From: JAADHX01 sp964569385
Lineage (GTDB): Bacteria; Actinomycetota; Acidimicrobiia; Acidimicrobiales; Poriferisodalaceae
Assembly (NCBI GenBank): GCA_964569385.1
Contig: CAZMUM010000033.1
Span: 1 to 61,889, forward strand
Direction of reading: 5' to 3'
DNA: 61,889 nucleotides
The notes below the pieces were generated by a model. The model saw only the letters and a list, made by a program, of their open reading frames with translations, was not told where the DNA came from and searched no databases. Shown here one piece after another: positions 16,367 through 23,967 of this stretch. Numbering within the stretch: position 1 is the stretch's first letter; the number at the start of each line of letters is the position of its first letter. Both the position numbers and the translations under genes were made by a program.

Positions 16367-17440
16367 ATGTTGATGACCAGTCTGGATCAAGCAGTCGGCG
16401 ATTTTGAGGCCGCAACCGGTTGGGCTCACAAGCCCGAGGGTATGTGTAAAGGCGACATGTGTGTTCCGGCGCCAGACGCGGTCTCGGACGGTCGGGTCGA
16501 TGTTGTCGCGATTGCGGACCGCCTTGGTATGGCCCTCGTCAGCGACGATGCCCGAGGGCTCTGGTCGTTAGGCCCAGAAAGCGGCGGCAAGGCGTTAACA
16601 ACGGCCGTTATGCCAGATCTGGAGCTACCAGACCTTGATGGCAACCCGTTCAAGTTGTCGTCGCTGCACGGCCGCAAGGTTCTGCTTGTGGCCTGGGCTT
16701 CTTGGTGAGGCTGTCGCGACGACTTGCCCGTGTGGCAGGCCCTATACGAAGAACTTGAGTCCAAGGGTGTGACCGTTGTGACTGTTGCCCTCGACATCGA
16801 CCCCGAAAAGGCCAGACATTGGATCGAGGCCGCGGCGCCAACCCATCCATCTCTGATCGACTCACACCATCGCATCGACGAGTTGCTTGGCATCTCCAAC
16901 GTCCCGATGGCGGTGTGGATCGACGAGAGTGGCACCCTTGTGCGGCCTGCCGAAGCGGCCGCAATCAAGGTGAGCGCGCTTCGCTCGATCGAAATCACCG
17001 ACGACTTAGCCGAGAACTTGAAGCTCGTGTTGACCGAGGTCAAAGCCATGCCCGACACGGGCGACGCGTACCGCGCCGCCATTGTTGACTGGGTCGAGAA
17101 GGGTTCTGACAGCGAGTTCGCCCTCGAGCCCTACGAAGTAATTGCTCGTTCACAGCCGCGCCCTAAGCAACACAGCGAGGCCGCAGCCTGTTTCGCCATG
17201 GGAAATCACCTCTTCGAAACCGAAGGCAAGGAAGCGGCAATCGAGTGGTGGAAACGGGCCCACGCGCTGTACCCAGAGAACTGGACCTACAAGCGCCAGG
17301 CCTGGACACTCGAAACCACTCCCGACGGAGAACCGTCAGATCTCCTACAAGAGGTCGACGACGCCTATGGCACGTCTTGGATCGACAGCGTGCTCGAGCT
17401 TGGCGGCGGGGCGAACTACACGGTGGTACCCGACCTCTAG
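16367..17440 (+). CDS. Thioredoxin-like selenoprotein (Sec in WASW-U-GC motif)
   Basis: The frame from ATG 16367 continues through TGA 16706-16708 to 17440, giving 357 residues with Sec114. The sequence around the UGA is VAWASW-U-GCRDDLPVWQALYEE, exactly the place of the redox Cys in AhpC/TSA-ResA-type thioredoxin folds (normally WASWCGxC). Sec114 and Cys116 form a U-x-C pair. The N-terminal 90 residues contain CKGDMC (Cys27, Cys32). After the thioredoxin domain, a helical C-terminus (about residues 250-340) looks TPR-like. ATG 16373 is an alternative start. Function is inferred as a thiol or peroxide reductase. Confidence 0.82.
16709..16739 (+). promoter_or_regulatory. Bacterial SECIS-like hairpin of the thioredoxin-like selenoprotein
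   Basis: CTTGCC (16723-16728) pairs with GGCAGG (16734-16739), including one G-U pair, around the 5-nt loop CGTGT. The loop G at 16730 lies 22 nt after the UGA, the same distance as in the GPx gene. The loop is identical to that of the AhpD-like selenoprotein at 52 kb. Position and shape fit the bacterial SECIS recognised by SelB. Confidence 0.7.
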
Positions 17441-17495
17441 ACCACGAACAACTGGGGAGTGTGTCAGAGGTCTCGGTTGCACGCGACAATGGCTA

Positions 17496-18578
17496 ATGCC
17501 CAAACTCCTTGCCAGCACATACCAACAGGCCCGCTCAGACTTCTTGACCGGGGCGGCAAGCGCCGGTGGCGAGGTCATGTCCTACAAGCACCCACAAACC
17601 GGGCTCGAAGGTGAGGAGTTAGCCATCGACGTGGCCCAGTTCGGTGCGGCCGAGGCATCGTCGGTGTTATTCGTGGTCTCTGGAACCCATGGAGTTGAGG
17701 GATACTCAGGCTCGGCGTTGCAACGGCACCTACTCTCGGGATACCTAACCAACAGATCAGCCGAGGAGGCAGCAGCACTGCGCGTTGTTGTGGTCCACGC
17801 GCTGAACCCGGTTGGCTTTTCGTGGGTTCGGCGGGTCAACGAAGACAACGTCGACCTGAACCGCAACTTCATCGACTGGGCTGCACCTCCGCCCGCCGAC
17901 GCCGGGTACGACGAGATCGCCGACCTCGTCGTACCCCAAGAGTGGAGCCCAGAGGCCCAGGAGGCATCTACCGCTCAGCTCCTCGAGGTAGTCGCGTTGG
18001 TCGGGTTAGAAGACTTCCAGGCCAGAATTTCGAGTGGTCAGTACCGGCACAAGAGAGGCATCTTCTACGGCGGTGCCGAGAAAACGTGGTCACACCTGTG
18101 GCTAGAAGATCACGCCGACAAGCTGGCCGGGTCGGCTGCCAAAGTGGGCATCGTCGACCTCCACACCGGGCTTGGAGCATGGGGTCACGGCGAACTCATC
18201 AGCCACGAAGGTGCATCCAACCCTGGCTACAGGCGCGGAATCCAATGGTGGGGCGACGTGCGATCTATGACCGACGGCGAGAGTGTCTCGGCAGCACTGA
18301 CAGGCGACTGGCTCGGGCGGATTGAAACGTTCTTGGGTCGGCGAGAGGTGACCTCTGCTGCCCTTGAGTTCGGAACCGTCGACGTCATCACAGTGCTCCA
18401 GTCGCTTAGGGCCGACGCATGGTTGCACGGCTATGGCGACCCGACCGGCCCAGACGCACCCGCAATCAGGGCCCAGGTGAGGGCGGCCTTTGCCGACGAC
18501 GATCCACTATGGATCGAAACGCTCACCCTCCGCTTCGACGAGGTGATCGCCGGCGCCGTTGCCGGGCTAACCGACTAA
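17496..18578 (+). CDS. DUF2817 / M14-like zinc carboxypeptidase-fold hydrolase
   Basis: A 360-residue protein with metal-binding features of the M14 fold: SGTHGVEGYSGS (His and Glu ligands), NEDNVDLNRNF (substrate-binding Asn-Arg), GIVDLHTGLG (third His) and AALEFGTVD, whose Glu could be the catalytic base. These match DUF2817, proteins related to succinylglutamate desuccinylase and carboxypeptidases; the natural substrate is not known. ATG 17496 is chosen because it starts the conserved part; the frame stays open upstream into the selenoprotein gene. It is convergent with the acyl-CoA dehydrogenase gene, and its stop lies in a 30-bp repeat. Confidence 0.82.
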   Translation: MPKLLASTYQQARSDFLTGAASAGGEVMSYKHPQTGLEGEELAIDVAQFGAAEASSVLFVVSGTHGVEGYSGSALQRHLLSGYLTNRSAEEAAALRVVVVHALNPVGFSWVRRVNEDNVDLNRNFIDWAAPPPADAGYDEIADLVVPQEWSPEAQEASTAQLLEVVALVGLEDFQARISSGQYRHKRGIFYGGAEKTWSHLWLEDHADKLAGSAAKVGIVDLHTGLGAWGHGELISHEGASNPGYRRGIQWWGDVRSMTDGESVSAALTGDWLGRIETFLGRREVTSAALEFGTVDVITVLQSLRADAWLHGYGDPTGPDAPAIRAQVRAAFADDDPLWIETLTLRFDEVIAGAVAGLTD

Positions 18579-18648
18579 CGCGGGCGCAGTGTCGTCTTAT
18601 CGCCGCTAACGCGGCGCGGTGTTGTCTTACCGCCGCTAACGCGGCTCT
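18571..18648. repeat. 30-bp tandem repeat spanning the stop codons of two convergent genes
   Basis: Three units with a 30-bp period begin at 18571, 18601 and 18631, the last one partial. The core is CGCTAACGCGG, followed by GTGTTGTCTTA. The first unit holds the stop of the DUF2817 gene (GACTAA) and the third holds the stop of the acyl-CoA dehydrogenase gene (CGTTAG on the minus strand). The CCGCTAACGCGG core is itself partly palindromic. Confidence 0.75.
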
Positions 18649-19763
18649 TTGGGCAAGCCGAGGATGCGTTCGCCGATGATGTTGCGTTGGATCTGCGATG
18701 ATCCGCCTGCGATGCGGCCTCCCGGCGCGCCCAAGATCGGGTCTGAACCTGGCCCAGCCAGCATGGCGTCGGCACCCGCGATGTCGGCCTTGAGTTCGGC
18801 GGCGGCGAAAGACAACTCGGTGATACCGAGCTTGTTGAGCGACGACCCGATCGATGCGCCTGGCCCCTGTCGAGCGCCCATATACGAATAGGCCCGTCCC
18901 TGGCTGACCAGCGTGGCGAGCCTCTGCCGTTCGACAACACCGAGATCGCCGTCGGCCATGCCGGCGAGAGCGTCGAGCCTGCGCTCGGTGCTGATAGCAG
19001 CAGCACCTATCGAGCCCCGTTCGTTGGTGAGGATCGTCATCCCGACTCGCCAGCCATCGTCCAGCTCGCCAAGCAGAGCGTCGGCGGGCATGCAAACGTT
19101 GTCGAAGAAGACCTCGTCGAACTCAGAACCGCCATTCATCTGGCGGATGGGCCTGACCTCGATGCCAGCGGAGTGCATATCGACCACAAAGAACGAAATT
19201 CCGCTGTGCTTGGAGACATCGGTGTTGGTTCTAGCCATCAGAATGCCCCAATCGCTATGTCGGCCCCCGCTACACCACACTTTGTGACCGTTCACGACCC
19301 ACTCGTCGCCATCTCGGACCGCCGCCGTCTGCAGCGAGGCCAGATCGGAACCCGCTTCTGGCTCCGAGAACAGCTGACACCAGATCTGCTCAGCGGTAAT
19401 AATCGAACGCAGGTGACGTTGCTGTTGATCGGCCGTGCCGTAGATCTGAAGCCCCTGTCCGGCCAAAACGAACCCGACCATATTGATGAACGCCGGAACC
19501 TCAGCGCGAGCGCACACCTCGAGCCAGACCGACTGGTGCTCTGAACTTAGGCCCTGACCCCCATGCTCGGTGGGCCAATGGATGCCCGCCCAGCCAGCTT
19601 CGAACAAACGTCTTTGCCAGGCGATGCCTCGATCGAGCAACCTATGGGGCACAATGGCACCGTAGTCAGGTGGTGCCTTATGTTTGTTCTGTTCAACCCA
19701 AGTCTGGGCCTTAGTGGCGAAATCGGCGAGGTCTAGGTGCTCCGCAGCAGTCGAATCACTCAT
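18636..19763 (-). CDS. Acyl-CoA dehydrogenase
   Basis: A 375-residue flavoprotein of the acyl-CoA dehydrogenase family. Visible features are the N-terminal helical domain (HWPTEHGGQGLSSEHQ), the FAD-contacting SEPEAGSDLASLQT and WVVNGHKVWCSGG segments, and the C-terminal GGRIAGGSSQIQRNIIGERILGLP, which matches the family's Q-x-x-R-N-I-I-x-E-R end. It oxidises an acyl-CoA to the enoyl-CoA. The start is taken at ATG 19763, preceded by TACTTT ending 7 nt upstream; ATG 19772 is possible. The chain length cannot be told. Its 3' end lies in the 30-bp repeat. Confidence 0.9.
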   Translation of the reverse strand: MSDSTAAEHLDLADFATKAQTWVEQNKHKAPPDYGAIVPHRLLDRGIAWQRRLFEAGWAGIHWPTEHGGQGLSSEHQSVWLEVCARAEVPAFINMVGFVLAGQGLQIYGTADQQQRHLRSIITAEQIWCQLFSEPEAGSDLASLQTAAVRDGDEWVVNGHKVWCSGGRHSDWGILMARTNTDVSKHSGISFFVVDMHSAGIEVRPIRQMNGGSEFDEVFFDNVCMPADALLGELDDGWRVGMTILTNERGSIGAAAISTERRLDALAGMADGDLGVVERQRLATLVSQGRAYSYMGARQGPGASIGSSLNKLGITELSFAAAELKADIAGADAMLAGPGSDPILGAPGGRIAGGSSQIQRNIIGERILGLPKEPR

Positions 19764-19814
19764 CGTCTTCAAAGTAGCGGGAACCGTGGGCCAAGCTCTA
19801 AACGTCGAACAATC

Positions 19815-21098
19815 ATGAAGATCTTTGCGGCTCTCGTGGTTCTGAGCGTTCTAACGGCGGCGTGTGGTGAGTCGACCGAGAGCGGCAACGCACCCTTGGC
19901 GCCAGTCGTTTCTTCGATCACAACGGCGCCGTCAACCACGGTCGCGGAGCCAGTCGTTCTTCAGGCCAGTGTCCCGCGATCGGGGCCCATCGACTCAGCG
20001 CCGGTCGAGACGTTGGCCGACGGCTTCAACCAAGCTGGCTACAACCTGTGGCTTGCTGAGGGGCCCGAAGACAACTTCGTGTTCAGCCCTCTCAGTATTG
20101 GCCACGCCCTGCTGATGGCCAGAGCTGCTGCCGACCAGGCGACCGGCGAGTCCATCGATGCCACGTTTGGATTGCCGCCAGACCTGTCAGCACACCAGGC
20201 GTGGAATGCTCTAGATGCGATGCTGTCAGCCTCAGCAGATCGTGGCGAAATCGAGTTGATCCTGGCCGATCGAATTTGGCCAGACGTCACAACATCGCCC
20301 GATCAGGGCTGGGTCGATCTCCTGGCCGCCGAGCATGGTGCATCTTCGCAAGTTCTTGATCTTCGTGGCGATCCTGACCGAAGTGCCGAGATAATCAACG
20401 AGTGGGTCTCCGACCAGACTCAAGGTCTGATCGAGGATCTCATCAAGCCCGACTTCTTGACTGACTCCATCTTGGTTCTTACCAATGCGATCTACTTCGA
20501 AGCCAAGTGGCAGCTCGCATTTGGCAAGTACGGGGAGATCACTGCTCCGTTTGACAAAAGCGATGGCTCGAGCGCTTCGGTGTCGTTCATGGTCGAAAGG
20601 GAGCTCGCCGACTTACGAGGCGCCGGTGATGGATGGGTGGCCGCGGAGATCCCGTATCGAGGGTCGGAGTACTCGATGCTGATCATCATCCCCGACGAAG
20701 GTCAATTTGAGCAGACACGCGAACGCCTGACCGGTGACCTGGTTCAAGAGGTCGACCAACAGATGAGCCGCGGTCCATACGAACTACGGCTTCCCAAATG
20801 GGAGACCGATTCCGCGACTGACCTTCTACCGTGGTTAACCGAGACTGGTGCTGCGCCAGGTTCGTATCCGCTGATAAGCCCACCCGCTTTTCTGGGCGGT
20901 GCAGTTCACGGTGCCAATATTGCTGTGGACGAGTTTGGAACTGTCGCCGCGGCCGCTACGGCTCTGGAGTTCGGAGAGACCGGTCCACCAGAGGCGGAGC
21001 TCGATGTGTTCGCCGATCAGCCCTTCTTGTACCTGATTCGACACCGCCCAACTGGGGCTGTGCTCTTTGCCGGTCAGGTTATGGATCCAACGGCGTGA
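19815..21098 (+). CDS. Lipoprotein serpin (serine/cysteine protease inhibitor)
   Basis: From ATG 19815 the product (427 residues) begins MKIFAALVVLSVLTAAC, a lipoprotein signal peptide with Cys17. A Thr/Ser/Pro-rich linker follows, then a full serpin fold. Markers are NFVFSPLSIGHALLMARAAA, VLTNAIYFEAKW, and the hinge DEFGTVAAAATA before the reactive-centre loop. The small residues at P12-P9 (AAAA) are typical of inhibitory serpins. By the usual numbering P1 falls around the Thr-Gly of EFGETGPP, but this is approximate. The C-terminal QPFLYLIRHRPTGAVLFAGQV matches the serpin signature. It should act at the cell surface against a foreign or own protease. The frame extends to 19737, before the signal peptide. 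Confidence 0.88.
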   Translation: MKIFAALVVLSVLTAACGESTESGNAPLAPVVSSITTAPSTTVAEPVVLQASVPRSGPIDSAPVETLADGFNQAGYNLWLAEGPEDNFVFSPLSIGHALLMARAAADQATGESIDATFGLPPDLSAHQAWNALDAMLSASADRGEIELILADRIWPDVTTSPDQGWVDLLAAEHGASSQVLDLRGDPDRSAEIINEWVSDQTQGLIEDLIKPDFLTDSILVLTNAIYFEAKWQLAFGKYGEITAPFDKSDGSSASVSFMVERELADLRGAGDGWVAAEIPYRGSEYSMLIIIPDEGQFEQTRERLTGDLVQEVDQQMSRGPYELRLPKWETDSATDLLPWLTETGAAPGSYPLISPPAFLGGAVHGANIAVDEFGTVAAAATALEFGETGPPEAELDVFADQPFLYLIRHRPTGAVLFAGQVMDPTA

Positions 21099-21158
21099 TG
21101 CCGGGGGTGGATAGCCTCTGCCCGATCCTGACGGTGAACCCGTCTAGCGTCGGCTCGG

Positions 21159-21740
21159 TCAGTCTGAGGTATCGTGGGTGAGTAACTGCGCCAGTGCCAC
21201 AGCTCGCTGAGAGTTGGCAATAAGGTTGTCGGCCTTGTTCTCCTGTTTGCTGGTGGCGAGCCTGACCCGAGTTTCGCTAACAACCGATATTGGGTGCAGC
21301 TGAAACAGTTCGATCAGGGCAAACCGGGCCTCAGCTGAGAGTCGCTTGGACAATGCATCAGGGTCAAGCGTGTCGACGATGATGACCTCGTCGAATGCCA
21401 CGTCGCCTATCGGCGCATCTACGCCTCCAACGAGACCCTGCATCAGACTGCTCTTTTGGCGGCGGGTCATGCGCGCCTTGGGCATCTTGGTGCCGATTGT
21501 TATCTCGTAGTGAGTGAAGATAGATGGTGCCTTGCGCACCCTTTCAGATTCGACTTCGACAGTCACGGCGTGATTGTCGATGACGCCGCTCATCTTCGGA
21601 GCACCACCCAGAACCTCAGGTTCGAGCTCGAACCCCAGCACTTCGGCCGCCTTTGTCCACGCTGAGCGCCTAGCCCGAACCCGAAGAGCCCAGCCCCCTC
21701 CCACCAAAAGCACGAGCAGAACAACAATCAGAAACGACAC
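21159..21740 (-). CDS. Membrane-anchored protein of unknown function
   Basis: A 193-residue protein with one N-terminal transmembrane segment (FLIVVLLVLLVGGGWAL, about residues 3-19), a basic stretch (RVRARR) suggesting the rest is cytoplasmic, and a soluble domain of about 165 residues. The domain alternates strands and turns and contains GVIDNHAVTVEVE and DEVIIVDTLDPDAL. I do not recognise the family. The start is GTG 21740. It is followed on the same strand by the hairpin pair at 21802-21910 on its upstream side. Confidence 0.65.
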   Translation of the reverse strand: MSFLIVVLLVLLVGGGWALRVRARRSAWTKAAEVLGFELEPEVLGGAPKMSGVIDNHAVTVEVESERVRKAPSIFTHYEITIGTKMPKARMTRRQKSSLMQGLVGGVDAPIGDVAFDEVIIVDTLDPDALSKRLSAEARFALIELFQLHPISVVSETRVRLATSKQENKADNLIANSQRAVALAQLLTHDTSD

Positions 21741-21801
21741 CCACCCAGTAGATCACGTGCACAAGCCACTCCCACCGATCTTCTACACCGCCAGCCTTGC
21801 G

Positions 21802-21910
21802 AACCTGTGCCCAAAACCGCGGTCAGGACCGCGCTTTTAGGCACAGCTTGGGGTCTCTAACGAACCTGTGCCCAGAATCGCGGTGCACACCGCGGTTTTA
21901 GGCACAGGTT
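21802..21910. repeat. Two tandem 48-bp hairpin repeats
   Basis: Two 48-bp copies (21802-21849 and 21863-21910) each run from AACCTGTGCCCA through a CGCGGT...ACCGCG core to TTTTAGGCACAG-TT. In each copy the left and right ends are complementary, so each can fold into a stem of about 20 bp. Both lie between the leftward membrane protein gene and the leftward Lrp-domain gene. They look like small mobile or processing repeats, or a double terminator for the gene upstream at 22.2 kb. Confidence 0.75.
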
Positions 21911-21933
21911 GGGTTGGGCTGGCGATGTTGGGG

Positions 21934-22218
21934 CTAGTCGCCGAAGCCTTCGAAGGCGGCGTCGAGGGCTTGGGTCGAATATGACCTAAACGCTATGAGG
22001 GTGTTGGTGTTGAGGATGCCTGAGAGCTTCGAAACGCCCTCGGTGACGACCTTGGCGATGTCGTCGTGAGTCTCGACCTTGGCAATAGCGACGAGGTCGA
22101 CATCGCCGCCGGCAACCGAATGGGCTTCGGTGATTCCGTCGATGTCGGCTAGCTGGGTGCCAAGTTCGGCGATGGCACCAGGCTCGGCGTTGATCATGAT
22201 GAGAGCAGTGATGGACAT
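21934..22218 (-). CDS. Stand-alone Lrp/AsnC ligand-binding (RAM) domain protein
   Basis: A 94-residue protein that contains only the effector-binding alpha-beta sandwich of Lrp/AsnC regulators (TALIMINAEPGAIAELGTQL, then GGDVDLVAIAKVETHDD and a C-terminal TLIAFRSYS). The helix-turn-helix domain is absent. Such SARD proteins bind amino acids and can modify full-length Lrp paralogues or act as sensors. AGGAAA lies upstream of the ATG. No amino acid enzyme is adjacent, so its target is unknown. Confidence 0.85.
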   Translation of the reverse strand: MSITALIMINAEPGAIAELGTQLADIDGITEAHSVAGGDVDLVAIAKVETHDDIAKVVTEGVSKLSGILNTNTLIAFRSYSTQALDAAFEGFGD

Positions 22219-22259
22219 CGCGGTGTTTCCTGTCGTTACGGATATGTGGTGCCGTGAGT

Positions 22260-23024
22260 CTAGTTAACTGGGCGAGGGCCAAAGAGACTCGCCAGCTGAT
22301 CGAGGCTGGTGACTGCGTGGGATAGGGATATGTCGGTGGGCGCTGCGGCGCCGAGACGGTTAAACCAGATGGTGTCAAGGCCGTAGTCGAAGCCGCCGCG
22401 CATGTCGGAGGTGATGCTGTCGCCGATCATCACCGCGCCGTCGGGATCGACCTCGAGCAGATCGAATGTTTCGTCGAAGATGGCAGCGCCGGGCTTTGAG
22501 CATCCAACCTCGCCCGAAATTATCAGGGCGTCAAAAAGCGAACCGATTCCGAGCCTGGCTACCCGAGCCCGCTGGGTGTCGCCGAGTCCGTTGGTAACAA
22601 GCGCCATTCTCTCGGAGTTGTCCGACGCCGAGCGAAGTGCCTGGATGGCTCCAGGGTAGAGATCACCGAATCGACCCATGCCGGCCGCAAAGTTGTTGGC
22701 CATCACAAGCGGATCGGCATCGAGACCGCACATGTGCACCAGCTCTTCGAACCGACGGGTCTTCACCTCGTTGGGTGAGAGCTCTCCTGACTCGACGCGG
22801 GCCCAGAGGGCACCGTTGATGCGTTTGTAGGTGGCGGCAACGCTGTTTCGATCGTCGACACCGGCCGCTTGGAGGGTCTCGGCCAGGGCTAAGCGCTCGG
22901 AGGCCTCTGAATCGAGCAGCGTATGATCAAGGTCCCAGAGGATCGTTCGGTAGAGCACCCTAGGTGCGGTCCAATCGCCTGCTGTACGCCAGGCGCTGGA
23001 TTGATCTGTCGTCGGGTCCTCCAT
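22260..23024 (-). CDS. HAD-superfamily hydrolase (YjjG-type nucleotidase-like)
   Basis: A 254-residue HAD phosphatase. Motif I is WDLDHTLLD (nucleophile and general acid Asp), motif II is the Thr in ALVTNG, motif III a Lys in GCSKPGAAIF, and motif IV is MIGDSITSDMRGG. The helical cap between motifs I and II makes it a subclass I enzyme; YjjG-like 5'-nucleotidases have this layout. The ATG is preceded by TAGGGT ending 6 nt upstream, so the transcript is likely leaderless. It is divergent from the endonuclease/phosphatase-family gene 40 bp away. Confidence 0.85.
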   Translation of the reverse strand: MEDPTTDQSSAWRTAGDWTAPRVLYRTILWDLDHTLLDSEASERLALAETLQAAGVDDRNSVAATYKRINGALWARVESGELSPNEVKTRRFEELVHMCGLDADPLVMANNFAAGMGRFGDLYPGAIQALRSASDNSERMALVTNGLGDTQRARVARLGIGSLFDALIISGEVGCSKPGAAIFDETFDLLEVDPDGAVMIGDSITSDMRGGFDYGLDTIWFNRLGAAAPTDISLSHAVTSLDQLASLFGPRPVN

Positions 23025-23030
23025 TACGAC

Positions 23031-23057
23031 ACCCTATTGCTGCGGGGCCACTACGGT
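23031..23057. promoter_or_regulatory. Back-to-back leaderless promoters
   Basis: Two -10-like hexamers point in opposite directions: TAGGGT on the minus strand (23031-23036) and TACGGT on the plus strand (23052-23057). Each ends exactly 6 nt before the start codon of the divergent genes (23024 and 23064). Transcription would start at or next to the A of each ATG, with no 5' leader. Confidence 0.55.
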
Positions 23058-23063
23058 GCAGAT

Positions 23064-23951
23064 ATGGAGGTGCATCTGCGAGTCGTTCAGCTGAACGTCG
23101 GTTCTTTGTTCGAGCCAGATTGGGAGCTGCGCCGCCACGAGATTGTGTCTTGGCTCGACTACCTCAACCCCGATGTCGTTTGTCTCCAGGAAGTGACTCA
23201 GTCCGCCGTTGGTAACACCGCAGAGTGGATCGCTGCCAATGCCAACGGTGATTGGCATGTTGCGTTTGACGGAGAGGCGTTCGACCCTGCGGTCTGGCCG
23301 GATAGCCAGCTGCTGTTTGGTTCGGCGGTGCTCTCGAAGTGGCCAATCGAGGCCCAGAACTACTGTCGCCTAGGTATTGTCGACGAAAATCCCATTGATC
23401 TAGCTGTCCCGTGGGAGGTCATGCACGCTCGAACAGCAGGCCTCGACGTATTCTCCACTCACCTGGCTGCGGCTCCTCTGTCAGCCGGTAATCGACTGGC
23501 TCAGGTGGTCGAGATCGACACGTTCGTGAAGAAGATACGCGGCACCGTCGACGACCTTACTTTCGCCAAGAGACGCTATGCAATGCCAGCGATTCTGTGT
23601 GGAGACTTCAACGCCGAACCCGATAGCGACGAGATCCGGTTCATGTCTGGCTTAACCGACATCGATGGTCATCGAACCTACTGGCAAGAGGCTTGGCGGG
23701 TGGCTGGCGAGGACAGCCCTGGCTACACCCAGGACTGGCGCACGAACGATATCGCCGGGGGTCTCAACATCCCCCGCAAGCGGATTGACTATGTGTTCGT
23801 TGGCGACCCGTTTCGACGTGCTGGAGACGCAGGCCGGATCCTCGATGCCAAGCTTGCGTTTCACGCTCAGCGAACCGGTGTTGTGGCGAGCGATCACAGT
23901 GGCCTGGCGGTCGACGTAGTGTGGCCCAGCCGCCCAACGACCGACGTCTGA
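23064..23951 (+). CDS. Endonuclease/exonuclease/phosphatase family protein
   Basis: A 295-residue EEP-fold hydrolase. It shows VVQLNVGS (first metal-site Asn), DVVCLQEVT (Glu metal ligand), FSTHLAAA, LCGDFNAEPDSDE (Asp and Asn active-site motif) and VVASDHSGLAVDV (C-terminal Asp-His pair). Members cut DNA, RNA, phospholipids or sugar phosphates with Mg2+. There is no signal peptide from ATG 23064, so a cytoplasmic enzyme is likely. ATG 23064 is favoured by the leaderless -10; the frame reaches back to 22923 but that overlaps the divergent gene. Confidence 0.85.
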   Translation: MEVHLRVVQLNVGSLFEPDWELRRHEIVSWLDYLNPDVVCLQEVTQSAVGNTAEWIAANANGDWHVAFDGEAFDPAVWPDSQLLFGSAVLSKWPIEAQNYCRLGIVDENPIDLAVPWEVMHARTAGLDVFSTHLAAAPLSAGNRLAQVVEIDTFVKKIRGTVDDLTFAKRRYAMPAILCGDFNAEPDSDEIRFMSGLTDIDGHRTYWQEAWRVAGEDSPGYTQDWRTNDIAGGLNIPRKRIDYVFVGDPFRRAGDAGRILDAKLAFHAQRTGVVASDHSGLAVDVVWPSRPTTDV

Positions 23952-23967
23952 CCAGTGGGAGCCCGAC

